Part shown: positions 50,396-56,600 of the stretch, piece after piece
Numbering within the stretch: position 1 is the stretch's first letter
How the letters are laid out: the number at the start of each line of letters is the position of its first letter
Assembly: GCA_022841665.1 (NCBI GenBank)
Contig: JALHRB010000019.1
Coordinates: 1-56,600 of the forward strand
Length of the DNA stretch: 56,600 nucleotides
Direction: 5' to 3'
DNA from: Pseudolabrys sp.
GTDB taxonomy: Bacteria; Pseudomonadota; Alphaproteobacteria; Rhizobiales; Xanthobacteraceae
Notes under the pieces: generated by a model
What the model was told of the DNA's origin: nothing
The model's database searches: none
The model's input: only the letters and a program-made list of their open reading frames with translations
Made by a program: the position numbers and the translations under genes

Positions 50396-51010
50396 ATGAT
50401 CGGCCTTGCGACCGGGCACATAAGCCTGGCGCGGGAGAGTTTGAGGCGTCAGATGCGAAGTGGCGGATGCCCCGCCGGGTCGAGCCGCGGGCTGCGGCTC
50501 GACCCGTTCGCCCTGCCGGTGCGTTATGCGGCGAGCGATGCCGCGGCGGACGGGCGGGAGCGAGAGATCGAGCTTCATCGCGAGCGCGTGGTGCTGCGCC
50601 GTTGCGTCGGCGGCATGCGCATGGCGCTCAATATGCCGCTGTCGGCCTTCGCGGGCATTGCCCTGCGCATGAAAGCCGAGGAGGGCGGCGTTTCCATCGT
50701 TCTTGCGCACAAGGATCCGGGCCTCGCGCTACCGCTGTCCGTCACCGCGGATGCCGACGACGCCATGGCCGATTGGCGCAGCTGGGGTGCCGTGCTCGGG
50801 CTGCCGCTGCTGGTCGAGGAAGAAGAAGGCACGCGTGACGCTTTCGCCCGCCTGGGCCAAGTGCGCGTCGCCCGCCCGCGTCCCCGCCGCCGCCGCCGCA
50901 GCGCGCTCAAGAAGCGCCGGCCGTCGATGCTGATGCGCCGCGCGCCCGGCAAGCTCACCGAGACGACGCCCGTGCACCGCGGCGAGCGCGAGATCATCGC
51001 GCGGAATTGA
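50396..51010 (+). CDS. DUF6101 family protein
   Basis: A 204-residue protein. RGLRLDPFALPVRYAASDAAADGREREIELHRERVVLRR is the recognisable core, as in DUF6101 proteins of Bradyrhizobium-like bacteria. The ADDAMADWRSWGAVLGLPLLVEEEE segment follows, then a basic stretch (RPRPRRRRRSALKKRRPSML) and the ending VHRGEREIIARN. The domain before the basic tail looks PilZ-like in length and strand order, but I cannot confirm it. The start is uncertain: ATG 50396, TTG 50441 or ATG 50453, the last with GAGG nearby. No signal peptide. Confidence 0.78.
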   Translation: MIGLATGHISLARESLRRQMRSGGCPAGSSRGLRLDPFALPVRYAASDAAADGREREIELHRERVVLRRCVGGMRMALNMPLSAFAGIALRMKAEEGGVSIVLAHKDPGLALPLSVTADADDAMADWRSWGAVLGLPLLVEEEEGTRDAFARLGQVRVARPRPRRRRRSALKKRRPSMLMRRAPGKLTETTPVHRGEREIIARN

Positions 51011-51018
51011 CCGCAGCC

Positions 51019-51097
51019 GTCATCGCCCGCGCAAGCGGGCGATCCAGTCGCAGCCATGTTGGTGTTTACTGGATGCCCCGCTTTCGCGGGGCATGGC
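51019..51097. repeat. Two-hairpin dispersed repeat, mosaic arms
   Basis: Left arm GTCATCGCCCGCGCAAGCGG plus GCGATCCAGT; right arm ACTGGATGCCCCGCTTTCGC plus GGGGCATGGC. The right outer end is degenerate (ATGGC rather than ATGAC). It separates the convergent DUF6101 and secreted-protein genes. Confidence 0.8.
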
Positions 51098-51106
51098 AGC
51101 GATAAC

Positions 51107-51475
51107 TTACTTGCACCTTCGCAGCTTCACCGTGCCGCCGGGCTGCTGCACCATCTCGACATGGTCGTCGTCGATGCGGCGCAGCGTGTAGGTCGTATGG
51201 CCGTTGCTGATCTGCCCGGTGGTGAACGTGTCGACCACGCGCCAGCGCGACGGCCCGTCATTCGTCACCGATTTGTTGCGATAGGCCGGCACGCCGCCTT
51301 TGCTGTCGGTGCGCGTGCTGCCGTTGAAGCCGATGACGCGCAGCTTGCCGCAGTCGATCGGCCCCTTCTCGCCGCTGGTGCTCTGCCCCCAGCGCCCGGA
51401 CAGCGGATAGGCGTCGGCCAAAGCCGGCGCGGCGAGGGCGATGAGAACGAGCGCGGTTAGAATCGGGGTGCGCAT
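51107..51475 (-). CDS. Small secreted hypothetical protein
   Basis: A 122-residue protein with a signal peptide (MRTPILTALVLIALAAPALADA). The mature 100 residues contain YPLSGRWGQSTSGEKGPIDCGKLRVIGFNGSTRTDSKGGVPAYRNK and end TVKLRRCK, giving two Cys (C42-like DCGK and the penultimate C) that could form a disulfide. It looks like a compact beta protein of the periplasm. I do not recognise the family. Its GC and codon use match neighbours. The gene is 78 bases downstream of the oxoprolinase end on the same strand, in a gap containing nothing else obvious. Confidence 0.7.
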   Translation of the reverse strand: MRTPILTALVLIALAAPALADAYPLSGRWGQSTSGEKGPIDCGKLRVIGFNGSTRTDSKGGVPAYRNKSVTNDGPSRWRVVDTFTTGQISNGHTTYTLRRIDDDHVEMVQQPGGTVKLRRCK

Positions 51476-51553
51476 GGCGTCAAGCCTCGCACCCGGCCCG
51501 GCAAAAGCAAGCGTCCGGCGGCACGATCCTTAACGGTCGGCAATTGACTTCAA

Positions 51554-54500
51554 TTAGCCAGGCTTGCGCCCGCATCCCCCCGCCGTCGGGCTCTGGATGA
51601 TCACCGCCTCGCCGCCGTCGATGGTCGTCTCGTCGCAGCCCTTGAGCCGTTCCATGCGGCCGTCCTTGCGGCGCGCCCAGTTCTCGCCGACCTGGCCGGC
51701 CTCGCCGCCGTCCAGCCCGAAGGGCCGCACGCGGCGGTGCCCGGACAGGATGGTGCACTCCATCTTCTCCAGGAAGCGGATGGTGCGGCGGATGCCGTCG
51801 CCGGCGTTCCATCGGCCCTTGCCGCCCGAACCTTTGCGGATGTGGAAGTCCTCCAGCACCACGGGATAGCGGAACTCAAGCACTTCCGGATCGGTCAGCC
51901 GCGTGTTGGTCATGTGGGTGTGGACGGCGTCGGTGCCGGGAAAGCCCGGTCCGGCCGGCGAGCCCGAGCAGATCGTCTCGTAGTACTGGTATTTGGCGTT
52001 GCCGAAGTTGAGGTTGTTCATGGTGCCCTGCGCGGCGGCGAGCGCGCCGAGCGCGCCGAACAGGCAGTTGGTCACCGCCTGCGACACCTCGACGTTGCCG
52101 GCCACCACCGCGGCCGGATATTCCGGCGTCAGCATGGTCTTCTTCGGGATGACGATCCTGATCGGCCGCAGGCAGCCGGCGTTCATCGGGATGTCGTCGT
52201 CCACCATCACGCGGAACACGTAGAGCACGGCCGCGCGCGCCACCGGCTCCGGCGCGTTGAAGTTGGTCGGCTGCTGCGGGCTCGTGCCGGTGAAGTCCAC
52301 CGTCGCCTCGCGCTTCTTCTTGTCGACCGTGATCTTCACCTTGATGACGGTGCCCTGGTCCATCTCGTAGGCGAACTCCGAGTCGTGCAGCCGGTCGAGC
52401 ACGCGCCGCACGCTTTCGGCGGCGTTGTCCTGCACGTGCTTCATGTAGGCCTTCACCACCGGCAGCGTGAACTGCTTCACCATCTTGCGCAGCTCGGCGA
52501 CGCCCTTCTCGTTGGCCGCGATCTGCGCCTTCATGTCGTTGACGTTCTGCACGGGATTGCGCGCCGGGTACTTCGCGCCGGTGAGCGCGGCGTAAAGCTC
52601 CTTCTCGCGGAAGCGGCCGCGGTCCACCAGCTTGAAATTGTCGAACAGCACGCCTTCCTGCTCGATGGTGACGGCGTTGGGCGACATCGAGCCGGGCGAA
52701 ATGCCGCCGACGTCGGCATGGTGCCCGCGCGAGGCCACCCAGAACAGGATTTGCCCCCTCCCTTTCCCTCCCCCGCTTGCGGGGGAGGGTAGGGTGGGGG
52801 TCTCGAACACCGGCGTGCAGACGGTGATGTCGGGCAGATGCGTGCCGCCGTTGTAGGGCGCGTTGATGACGTAGACGTCGCCCGGCTTGATCCTGCCCTT
52901 GTTGTCGCGGATGACCGTCTCCACCGAGCGGTCCATGGAGCCGAGATGCACCGGCATGTGCGGCGCGTTCGCCACCAGCGTGCCGTCATGCGCGAACACC
53001 GCGCAGGAGAAGTCGAGCCGCTCCTTGATGTTCACCGAATAGGCGGTGTTCTGCAACGACACGCCCATCTGCTCGGCGATCGACATGAAGAGATTGTTGA
53101 ACACCTCCAGCATCACCGGGTCGGCATGGGTGCCGATCGCGTGCGTGCGCTTGAGCTTCTTGGCGCGCGTGAGCACGAGGTGGTTCTTGGCGGTCAATTC
53201 GGCCTGCCAGCCGGGCTCGATCACCACGGTCTGGTGCGGCTCGACGATGATGGCGGCGCCCTTGACCTTGGCGCCGGGCCTGAGCTGCTCGCGCGTATAG
53301 ACGTTCGCGGCATGCCACGCGCCTTGCGAAAAGAATTTGGTGCGCCGTGCCGGCTTCGGCAGCGCCGCGCGCGTGCGCTTGACCGCGCGCTCGTTGAACT
53401 TCGCGCCGCCGCCGACCGCCTCGACCGACACCGCCTCGACCACGAGCTGCTTGGAACGGTCGATGAAGCCGAAACGCGCCTTGTGCGCCTTCTCGAAGGC
53501 GCGCTGCATGGCGGGCAGGGCGCCCGCGTCCACCACCAGCGCGGTGTCGGTGCCGGCATAACGAATGTGCGCGCGCACGAAGACCTCGATCTTGCCGGCC
53601 GCCACGCCCTGGCCGGCGACCTCGGTTTTGGCCTCGCGGCCGAGCCGCTTGCCGGTGCGCGCGATCTCCTGCGCCGCCTTGGCGCCGTAGGGCAGCTCGA
53701 TCGCCTGTTCTCTTGTCGCCCGGATGTCGGCCAGCCCCATGCCGTAGGCCGACAGCAGCGACGAGAACGGGTGGATGAGTACGCGCGTCATGCCGAGCGC
53801 GTCGGCGACCAGGCAGGCATGCTGCCCGCCGGCGCCGCCGAAGCAGTTGAGTGCGTAGCGCGTCACGTCGTAGCCGCGCTGCACGGAAATCTTCTTGATC
53901 GCGTTCGCCATGTTCTCGACCGCGATCTTGATGAAGCCGTCGGCGATCTCCTCGCCGGTCATCGCGCGGCTTTGCTTCAGGTTCACTTTCTGCGCGAGGT
54001 TGTTGAAGTCGTGCCGCACCGTGCCGAGGTCGAGCGGCTCGTTTTGCGCCGGGCCGAAGATCTTCGGGAAGAAATCGGGGATCAGCTTGCCGGCCATCAC
54101 ATTGGCGTCGGTGACCGTCAGCGGGCCGCCGCGCCGGTAGCAGGCCGGCCCCGGATTGGCGCCCGCCGAGTCCGGTCCCACGCGGAAGCGCGCGCCGTCG
54201 AAATGCAGGATCGAGCCGCCGCCGGCCGCCACCGTGTGGATCAGCATCATCGGCGCGCGCATGCGCACGCCGGCGACCTCGGTCTCGAAGGCGCGCTCGT
54301 ATTCGCCGTCGAAGTGCGACACGTCGGTCGATGTGCCGCCCATGTCGAAGCCGATGAGCCGGTCGAAGCCGGCCTGTCGCCCGGTTTCCGCCATGCCGAC
54401 CACGCCGCCGGCGGGTCCCGACAGGATGGCGTCCTTGCCCTGGAACAGCTCGGCCGCCGTCAGCCCGCCCGAGGACATCATGAACATCAGGCGGATTTTC

Positions 54501-55354
54501 CCTCTCCCCGCGTGCGGGGAGAGGGTGGCGAGATCGGCGGAGCTGATCGAGCCGGGTGAGGGGGCTTCATCGCGAGTCTGAGCGCTTGGAAGCGCCCCCT
54601 CACCCCGACCCTCTCCCCGCACGCGGGGAGAGGGAGCACCACCGCTCTGCATCTCCCTCGCCACCGTCGCCACATAGCGCCGCAGGATCGGCGACAGATA
54701 GGCATCCACCACCGTGGTGTCGCCGCGCCCGACCAGCTTGATTAGCGGCGAGACCTCGTGGCTCACCGACACTTGCGCAAAGCCCATCGCGCGCGCGATC
54801 GCCGCCACGCGCTTCTCGTGCTCGGGGAAGCGGTAGGCGTGCATGAACACGATCGCCACCGCGTCGATGCCGTCGCGCCTGGCCGCTTCGAGATCGGCGC
54901 GCACGGCGGCAAGCTCCGGCTCCTTCTCCACCGTGCCGTCGGCGCGCACGCGCTCGTCCACTTCCGCCACGCGTTCGTACAGCATGTCCGGTTTGACGAT
55001 GTGACGCGCAAAGATCTTCGGCCGCGCCTGGTAGCCGATCTTGAGCGCGTCGCGGAAACCTTTGGTGATCAGTAAGAGCGTGCGGTCGCCCTTGCGTTCC
55101 AGCAGCGCGTTGGTGGCGACCGTCGTGCCCATCTTCACGGCATTGACGCGGCCCGCCGGGATGGGCTCGCCCGCCTTCAGCCCGAGGAGGTCGCGGATGC
55201 CCTGCACCGCGGCGTCGGCATAGGCCTCCGGGTTCTCGGACAAGAGCTTGTGCGCCTGCAGCGTGCCGTCCGGCCGCCGTGCCACCACGTCGGTGAAAGT
55301 GCCGCCGCGGTCGATCCAGAAATCCCAGAGTTGCGGCGCGGTCTTGGCGGGCAT
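51554..55354 (-). CDS. Fused 5-oxoprolinase / hydantoinase A-B family protein with two repeat-derived inserts
   Basis: A 1266-residue single-chain HyuA-HyuB fusion. The N-terminal HyuA part (about 1-690) has [20 protein letters not shown], the actin-like ATP site [13 protein letters not shown] and [17 protein letters not shown]. The HyuB part (about 735-1265) includes [33 protein letters not shown] and [16 protein letters not shown]. Such fusions hydrolyse 5-oxoproline or hydantoins with ATP. Two stretches, about residues 240-285 and 851-867, are encoded by dispersed repeats read in frame and fall in loops that homologues lack. I chose ATG 55354 ([13 protein letters not shown]). Confidence 0.9.
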   Translation of the reverse strand: MPAKTAPQLWDFWIDRGGTFTDVVARRPDGTLQAHKLLSENPEAYADAAVQGIRDLLGLKAGEPIPAGRVNAVKMGTTVATNALLERKGDRTLLLITKGFRDALKIGYQARPKIFARHIVKPDMLYERVAEVDERVRADGTVEKEPELAAVRADLEAARRDGIDAVAIVFMHAYRFPEHEKRVAAIARAMGFAQVSVSHEVSPLIKLVGRGDTTVVDAYLSPILRRYVATVAREMQSGGAPSPRVRGEGRGEGALPSAQTRDEAPSPGSISSADLATLSPHAGRGKIRLMFMMSSGGLTAAELFQGKDAILSGPAGGVVGMAETGRQAGFDRLIGFDMGGTSTDVSHFDGEYERAFETEVAGVRMRAPMMLIHTVAAGGGSILHFDGARFRVGPDSAGANPGPACYRRGGPLTVTDANVMAGKLIPDFFPKIFGPAQNEPLDLGTVRHDFNNLAQKVNLKQSRAMTGEEIADGFIKIAVENMANAIKKISVQRGYDVTRYALNCFGGAGGQHACLVADALGMTRVLIHPFSSLLSAYGMGLADIRATREQAIELPYGAKAAQEIARTGKRLGREAKTEVAGQGVAAGKIEVFVRAHIRYAGTDTALVVDAGALPAMQRAFEKAHKARFGFIDRSKQLVVEAVSVEAVGGGAKFNERAVKRTRAALPKPARRTKFFSQGAWHAANVYTREQLRPGAKVKGAAIIVEPHQTVVIEPGWQAELTAKNHLVLTRAKKLKRTHAIGTHADPVMLEVFNNLFMSIAEQMGVSLQNTAYSVNIKERLDFSCAVFAHDGTLVANAPHMPVHLGSMDRSVETVIRDNKGRIKPGDVYVINAPYNGGTHLPDITVCTPVFETPTLPSPASGGGKGRGQILFWVASRGHHADVGGISPGSMSPNAVTIEQEGVLFDNFKLVDRGRFREKELYAALTGAKYPARNPVQNVNDMKAQIAANEKGVAELRKMVKQFTLPVVKAYMKHVQDNAAESVRRVLDRLHDSEFAYEMDQGTVIKVKITVDKKKREATVDFTGTSPQQPTNFNAPEPVARAAVLYVFRVMVDDDIPMNAGCLRPIRIVIPKKTMLTPEYPAAVVAGNVEVSQAVTNCLFGALGALAAAQGTMNNLNFGNAKYQYYETICSGSPAGPGFPGTDAVHTHMTNTRLTDPEVLEFRYPVVLEDFHIRKGSGGKGRWNAGDGIRRTIRFLEKMECTILSGHRRVRPFGLDGGEAGQVGENWARRKDGRMERLKGCDETTIDGGEAVIIQSPTAGGCGRKPG
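52753..52800. repeat. Dispersed repeat inside the HyuB half of the oxoprolinase gene
   Basis: Minus-strand reading gives [18 protein letters not shown], inserted between TPVF and [11 protein letters not shown]. The DNA is GCCCCCTCCCTTTCCCTCCC...GGGGGAGGGTAGGGTGGGGG, a CCCTCCC/GGGAGGG-type arm, shorter than the family unit (48 bases). The frame is preserved. Confidence 0.8.
54500..54635. repeat. Complete dispersed repeat inside the HyuA half of the oxoprolinase gene
   Basis: Both arms are CCCTCTCCCCGCG...GCGGGGAGAGGG hairpins (54500-54525 and 54610-54635), with inner GTGAGGGGGC and GCCCCCTCAC also inverted. The minus-strand product is [20 protein letters not shown]...[13 protein letters not shown], about 46 residues, between REMQ and [10 protein letters not shown]. 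No frameshift or stop is introduced. Confidence 0.88.
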
Positions 55355-55558
55355 GGGGTGAGGCCTTGTCAAAAGAGGGCCGCACTATGTCCGCTCCCGC
55401 GCCGGTAAGACAAGCCCGCGTACGCCTGTCCGCAAGTCCCATCCCACGTCGTGTTGAAACCTGTTGCCTGACACCCGCGGCTTGAAGACGGCGGGCGCCG
55501 AAGCGGCCGTCGCGGCCGACAGGAAATAAGACGCGGGCTTCGTTGGCCTGCGCGCCTT

Positions 55559-55600
55559 GGCAGCGCACGGGTCCGCGAGGCTCCGTGCGCTGCCGTATTT
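55559..55600. terminator. Strong hairpin downstream of the OmpA-family gene
   Basis: GGCAGCGCACGG at 55559-55570 pairs perfectly with CCGTGCGCTGCC at 55583-55594 around a 12-base loop. It starts 22 bases past the OmpA-family stop (55616, minus strand), the usual place for a terminator. However, the T-rich run (TATTTT, 55596-55601) follows it only on the plus strand, so it would be a better plus-strand terminator. It may serve as a bidirectional stop or belong to an unseen plus-strand RNA. Confidence 0.5.
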
Positions 55601-55615
55601 TGACGGGCGCGTCCG

Positions 55616-56600
55616 TCAGCGTTCGGCCTGCGCCATTAGCGGCGTGATGCGGCGCACCGCCACGCGGCGGTTGACGGCAGATGGGCCGTCGGTCGGCTCC
55701 TTGAGGAATTCCTCGCCGTACCCTTGCGTGACCAGGTTCTCGGCCGGCACCTGGAATTCTTCCGTCAGCGCCACCGCGACCGCTTCCGCACGCCGGTCCG
55801 ACAGCGACAGGTTGTCCTCGACGGCGCCGACCGCATCGGTATGGCCCTCGATCAGGAACACCTCGCGCGGATTGCGCTCGATGGCGCGGCTGAGCCCTTG
55901 CGCGATATTGGCGAGTTGGTCCATCTGGCCGGGGGTGAGCTGCCACGAGCCGGTTTCGAAATTGACGTCGAGATCGACCCGCGGCATGCGCTCGCGCAGC
56001 GGATCGCTGTAGCGCACTTGCTCGAGCGTGTAGCGGCGCTCGATCGTATCGACCGGCGGCGCGATGAACGCGGCGAAGATATCCGCCGCGCTCGCCCGCC
56101 GCGCGTCGACGATGTAGCGCTCGCGCGGAATGCGGATGCGCGGCGGCGGCAGGTCCACGAATATCCCGGCGCTGGGCCCGCGCCGCCGGTTGTCGATGAT
56201 GACGACCTCGCGGCCGCGCGCGTCGCGGCGCGCGCGCCGGATCAGCCGCCCGTCGGCGCCGGTGACGGTGACGATGCTGATGCCGTTCGGGCGCGCGATG
56301 ACCGTGAAAGTCTCGCTGCCGCGGCGGTCGACGCGCACGTTGCGCGCGCCGACGGCAAAGCGCTGCGTCTCGTTGTGCCGGATGATCATGCGATTGTTCT
56401 GGCGCACGATGGTGCGGTCGCCTTCGCTGATGACGGTGCGGTTGCCCTGGCGGACTTCGCGGCGGTCGCGCCGCACGTCGTCCATCTGCCGCTGCGGTTG
56501 CGTATTGTCGCGCCGGATGAACTCGCGGGCGTCGCGCGGCTTCGTTGGCGGCGGCGCGGCGGCGGGCGCGGCCTGTTGCTGCGTCGCCGCGGGTGCGGCG
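55616..56600 (-). CDS. OmpA-family outer-membrane protein (5' truncated by the window)
   Basis: At least 328 residues; the frame stays open through the right edge, so the N-terminus and signal peptide are missing. The visible N-terminal part is Ala/Pro-rich (QQQAAPAAAPPPTKPRD), then a long Arg-rich region with RDRREVRQGNRTVISEGDRT and repeated NRxII-type segments. The C-terminal OmpA domain (last ~110 residues) has DLDVNFETGSWQLTPGQMDQL, IEGHTDAVGAVEDNLSLSDRRAEAV and QGYGEEFL, the peptidoglycan-binding pattern. The Arg-rich linker is unusual for this family. It probably anchors the outer membrane to the cell wall. Confidence 0.88.
   Translation of the reverse strand, partial: AAPAATQQQAAPAAAPPPTKPRDAREFIRRDNTQPQRQMDDVRRDRREVRQGNRTVISEGDRTIVRQNNRMIIRHNETQRFAVGARNVRVDRRGSETFTVIARPNGISIVTVTGADGRLIRRARRDARGREVVIIDNRRRGPSAGIFVDLPPPRIRIPRERYIVDARRASAADIFAAFIAPPVDTIERRYTLEQVRYSDPLRERMPRVDLDVNFETGSWQLTPGQMDQLANIAQGLSRAIERNPREVFLIEGHTDAVGAVEDNLSLSDRRAEAVAVALTEEFQVPAENLVTQGYGEEFLKEPTDGPSAVNRRVAVRRITPLMAQAER

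Noticed and set aside
199-51097. CRISPR array made of the repeated palindromes
   Set aside because: Copies are spread over the window, differ in arm sequence, have no regular spacers, and no cas genes are present.
1-56600. tRNA, rRNA or prophage genes
   Set aside because: No tRNA-like cloverleaf with a GGTTCGAATCC-type arm, no rRNA sequence, and no phage structural or integrase gene was recognisable on either strand.

Overview
The window is high-GC DNA with dense gene content, small overlaps and almost no non-coding space beyond short gaps filled by palindromic repeats. Gene content points to an alphaproteobacterium of the Hyphomicrobiales (Rhizobiales), most like Bradyrhizobium/Rhodopseudomonas/Pseudolabrys relatives. 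The clues are a CheZ-like phosphatase, a TipF-like EAL protein, DUF2076/DUF2093/DUF4170/DUF6101 proteins, the pmbA-cysQ-DUF4170-DUF374-waaA-lpxK order, and dispersed repeats that translate as 'MDARVKPAHD'-type peptides. I see no rRNA, tRNA, CRISPR array, prophage or recognisable IS transposase.

Layout. 0-6.4 kb: a truncated Pro/Ala-rich protein, an MFS transporter, cheZ, a secreted L,D-transpeptidase, a DUF2076 protein, then a sugar-lipid module (YdjC/ChbG/HpnK-type deacetylase, polyprenyl-phosphate GT2 glycosyltransferase, divergent GtrA). 6.4-15.1 kb: threonine synthase, hisG-hisZ, two tandem SnoaL-like genes, a transglutaminase-like gene, hisS and an omega-amino acid:pyruvate aminotransferase. 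15.3-18.2 kb: a three-gene ABC export system. 18.3-22.7 kb: a small membrane protein, a GT39 transferase, a TipF-like EAL protein and a HAD hydrolase. 22.7-32 kb: cheY, then ribF-ileS-lspA (interrupted by a GIY-YIG nuclease between two repeats), a secreted protein and a pair of M16 proteins, the second without the zinc motif. 32-38.4 kb: pgi, arfB, mutL, rsmD, rluB, tadA. 38.2-41 kb: a TetR/metallo-beta-lactamase-fold pair with a newly noted DUF1127 gene, a 54-residue protein and a cupin. 41-51 kb: purD, a zinc ribbon, xseA, DUF2093, and the lpxK-waaA-DUF374-DUF4170-cysQ-pmbA envelope operon. 50.4-56.6 kb: DUF6101, a small secreted protein, a fused 5-oxoprolinase/hydantoinase and a truncated OmpA-family protein.

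How it fits together. Much of the window is housekeeping: translation (hisS, ileS, arfB, rsmD, rluB, tadA), amino acid/purine/flavin synthesis, DNA repair (mutL, xseA) and cell envelope biogenesis. lpxK and waaA build Kdo-lipid A. The GT2 enzyme, deacetylase and GtrA, possibly with the GT39 enzyme 12 kb away, look like a route for moving a (deacetylated) sugar from a polyprenyl phosphate onto an envelope acceptor.

Most unusual observations: (1) hisS and ileS each contain one internal block of clearly lower GC and different codon use, and both blocks fall on the inserted domain rather than the catalytic core; (2) a mosaic family of two-hairpin repeats occupies most gaps and has also entered three coding positions in frame (rluB once, the oxoprolinase gene twice); (3) a low-GC GIY-YIG nuclease flanked by these repeats splits the conserved ribF-ileS-lspA order; (4) the candidate lipid-sugar modification route.
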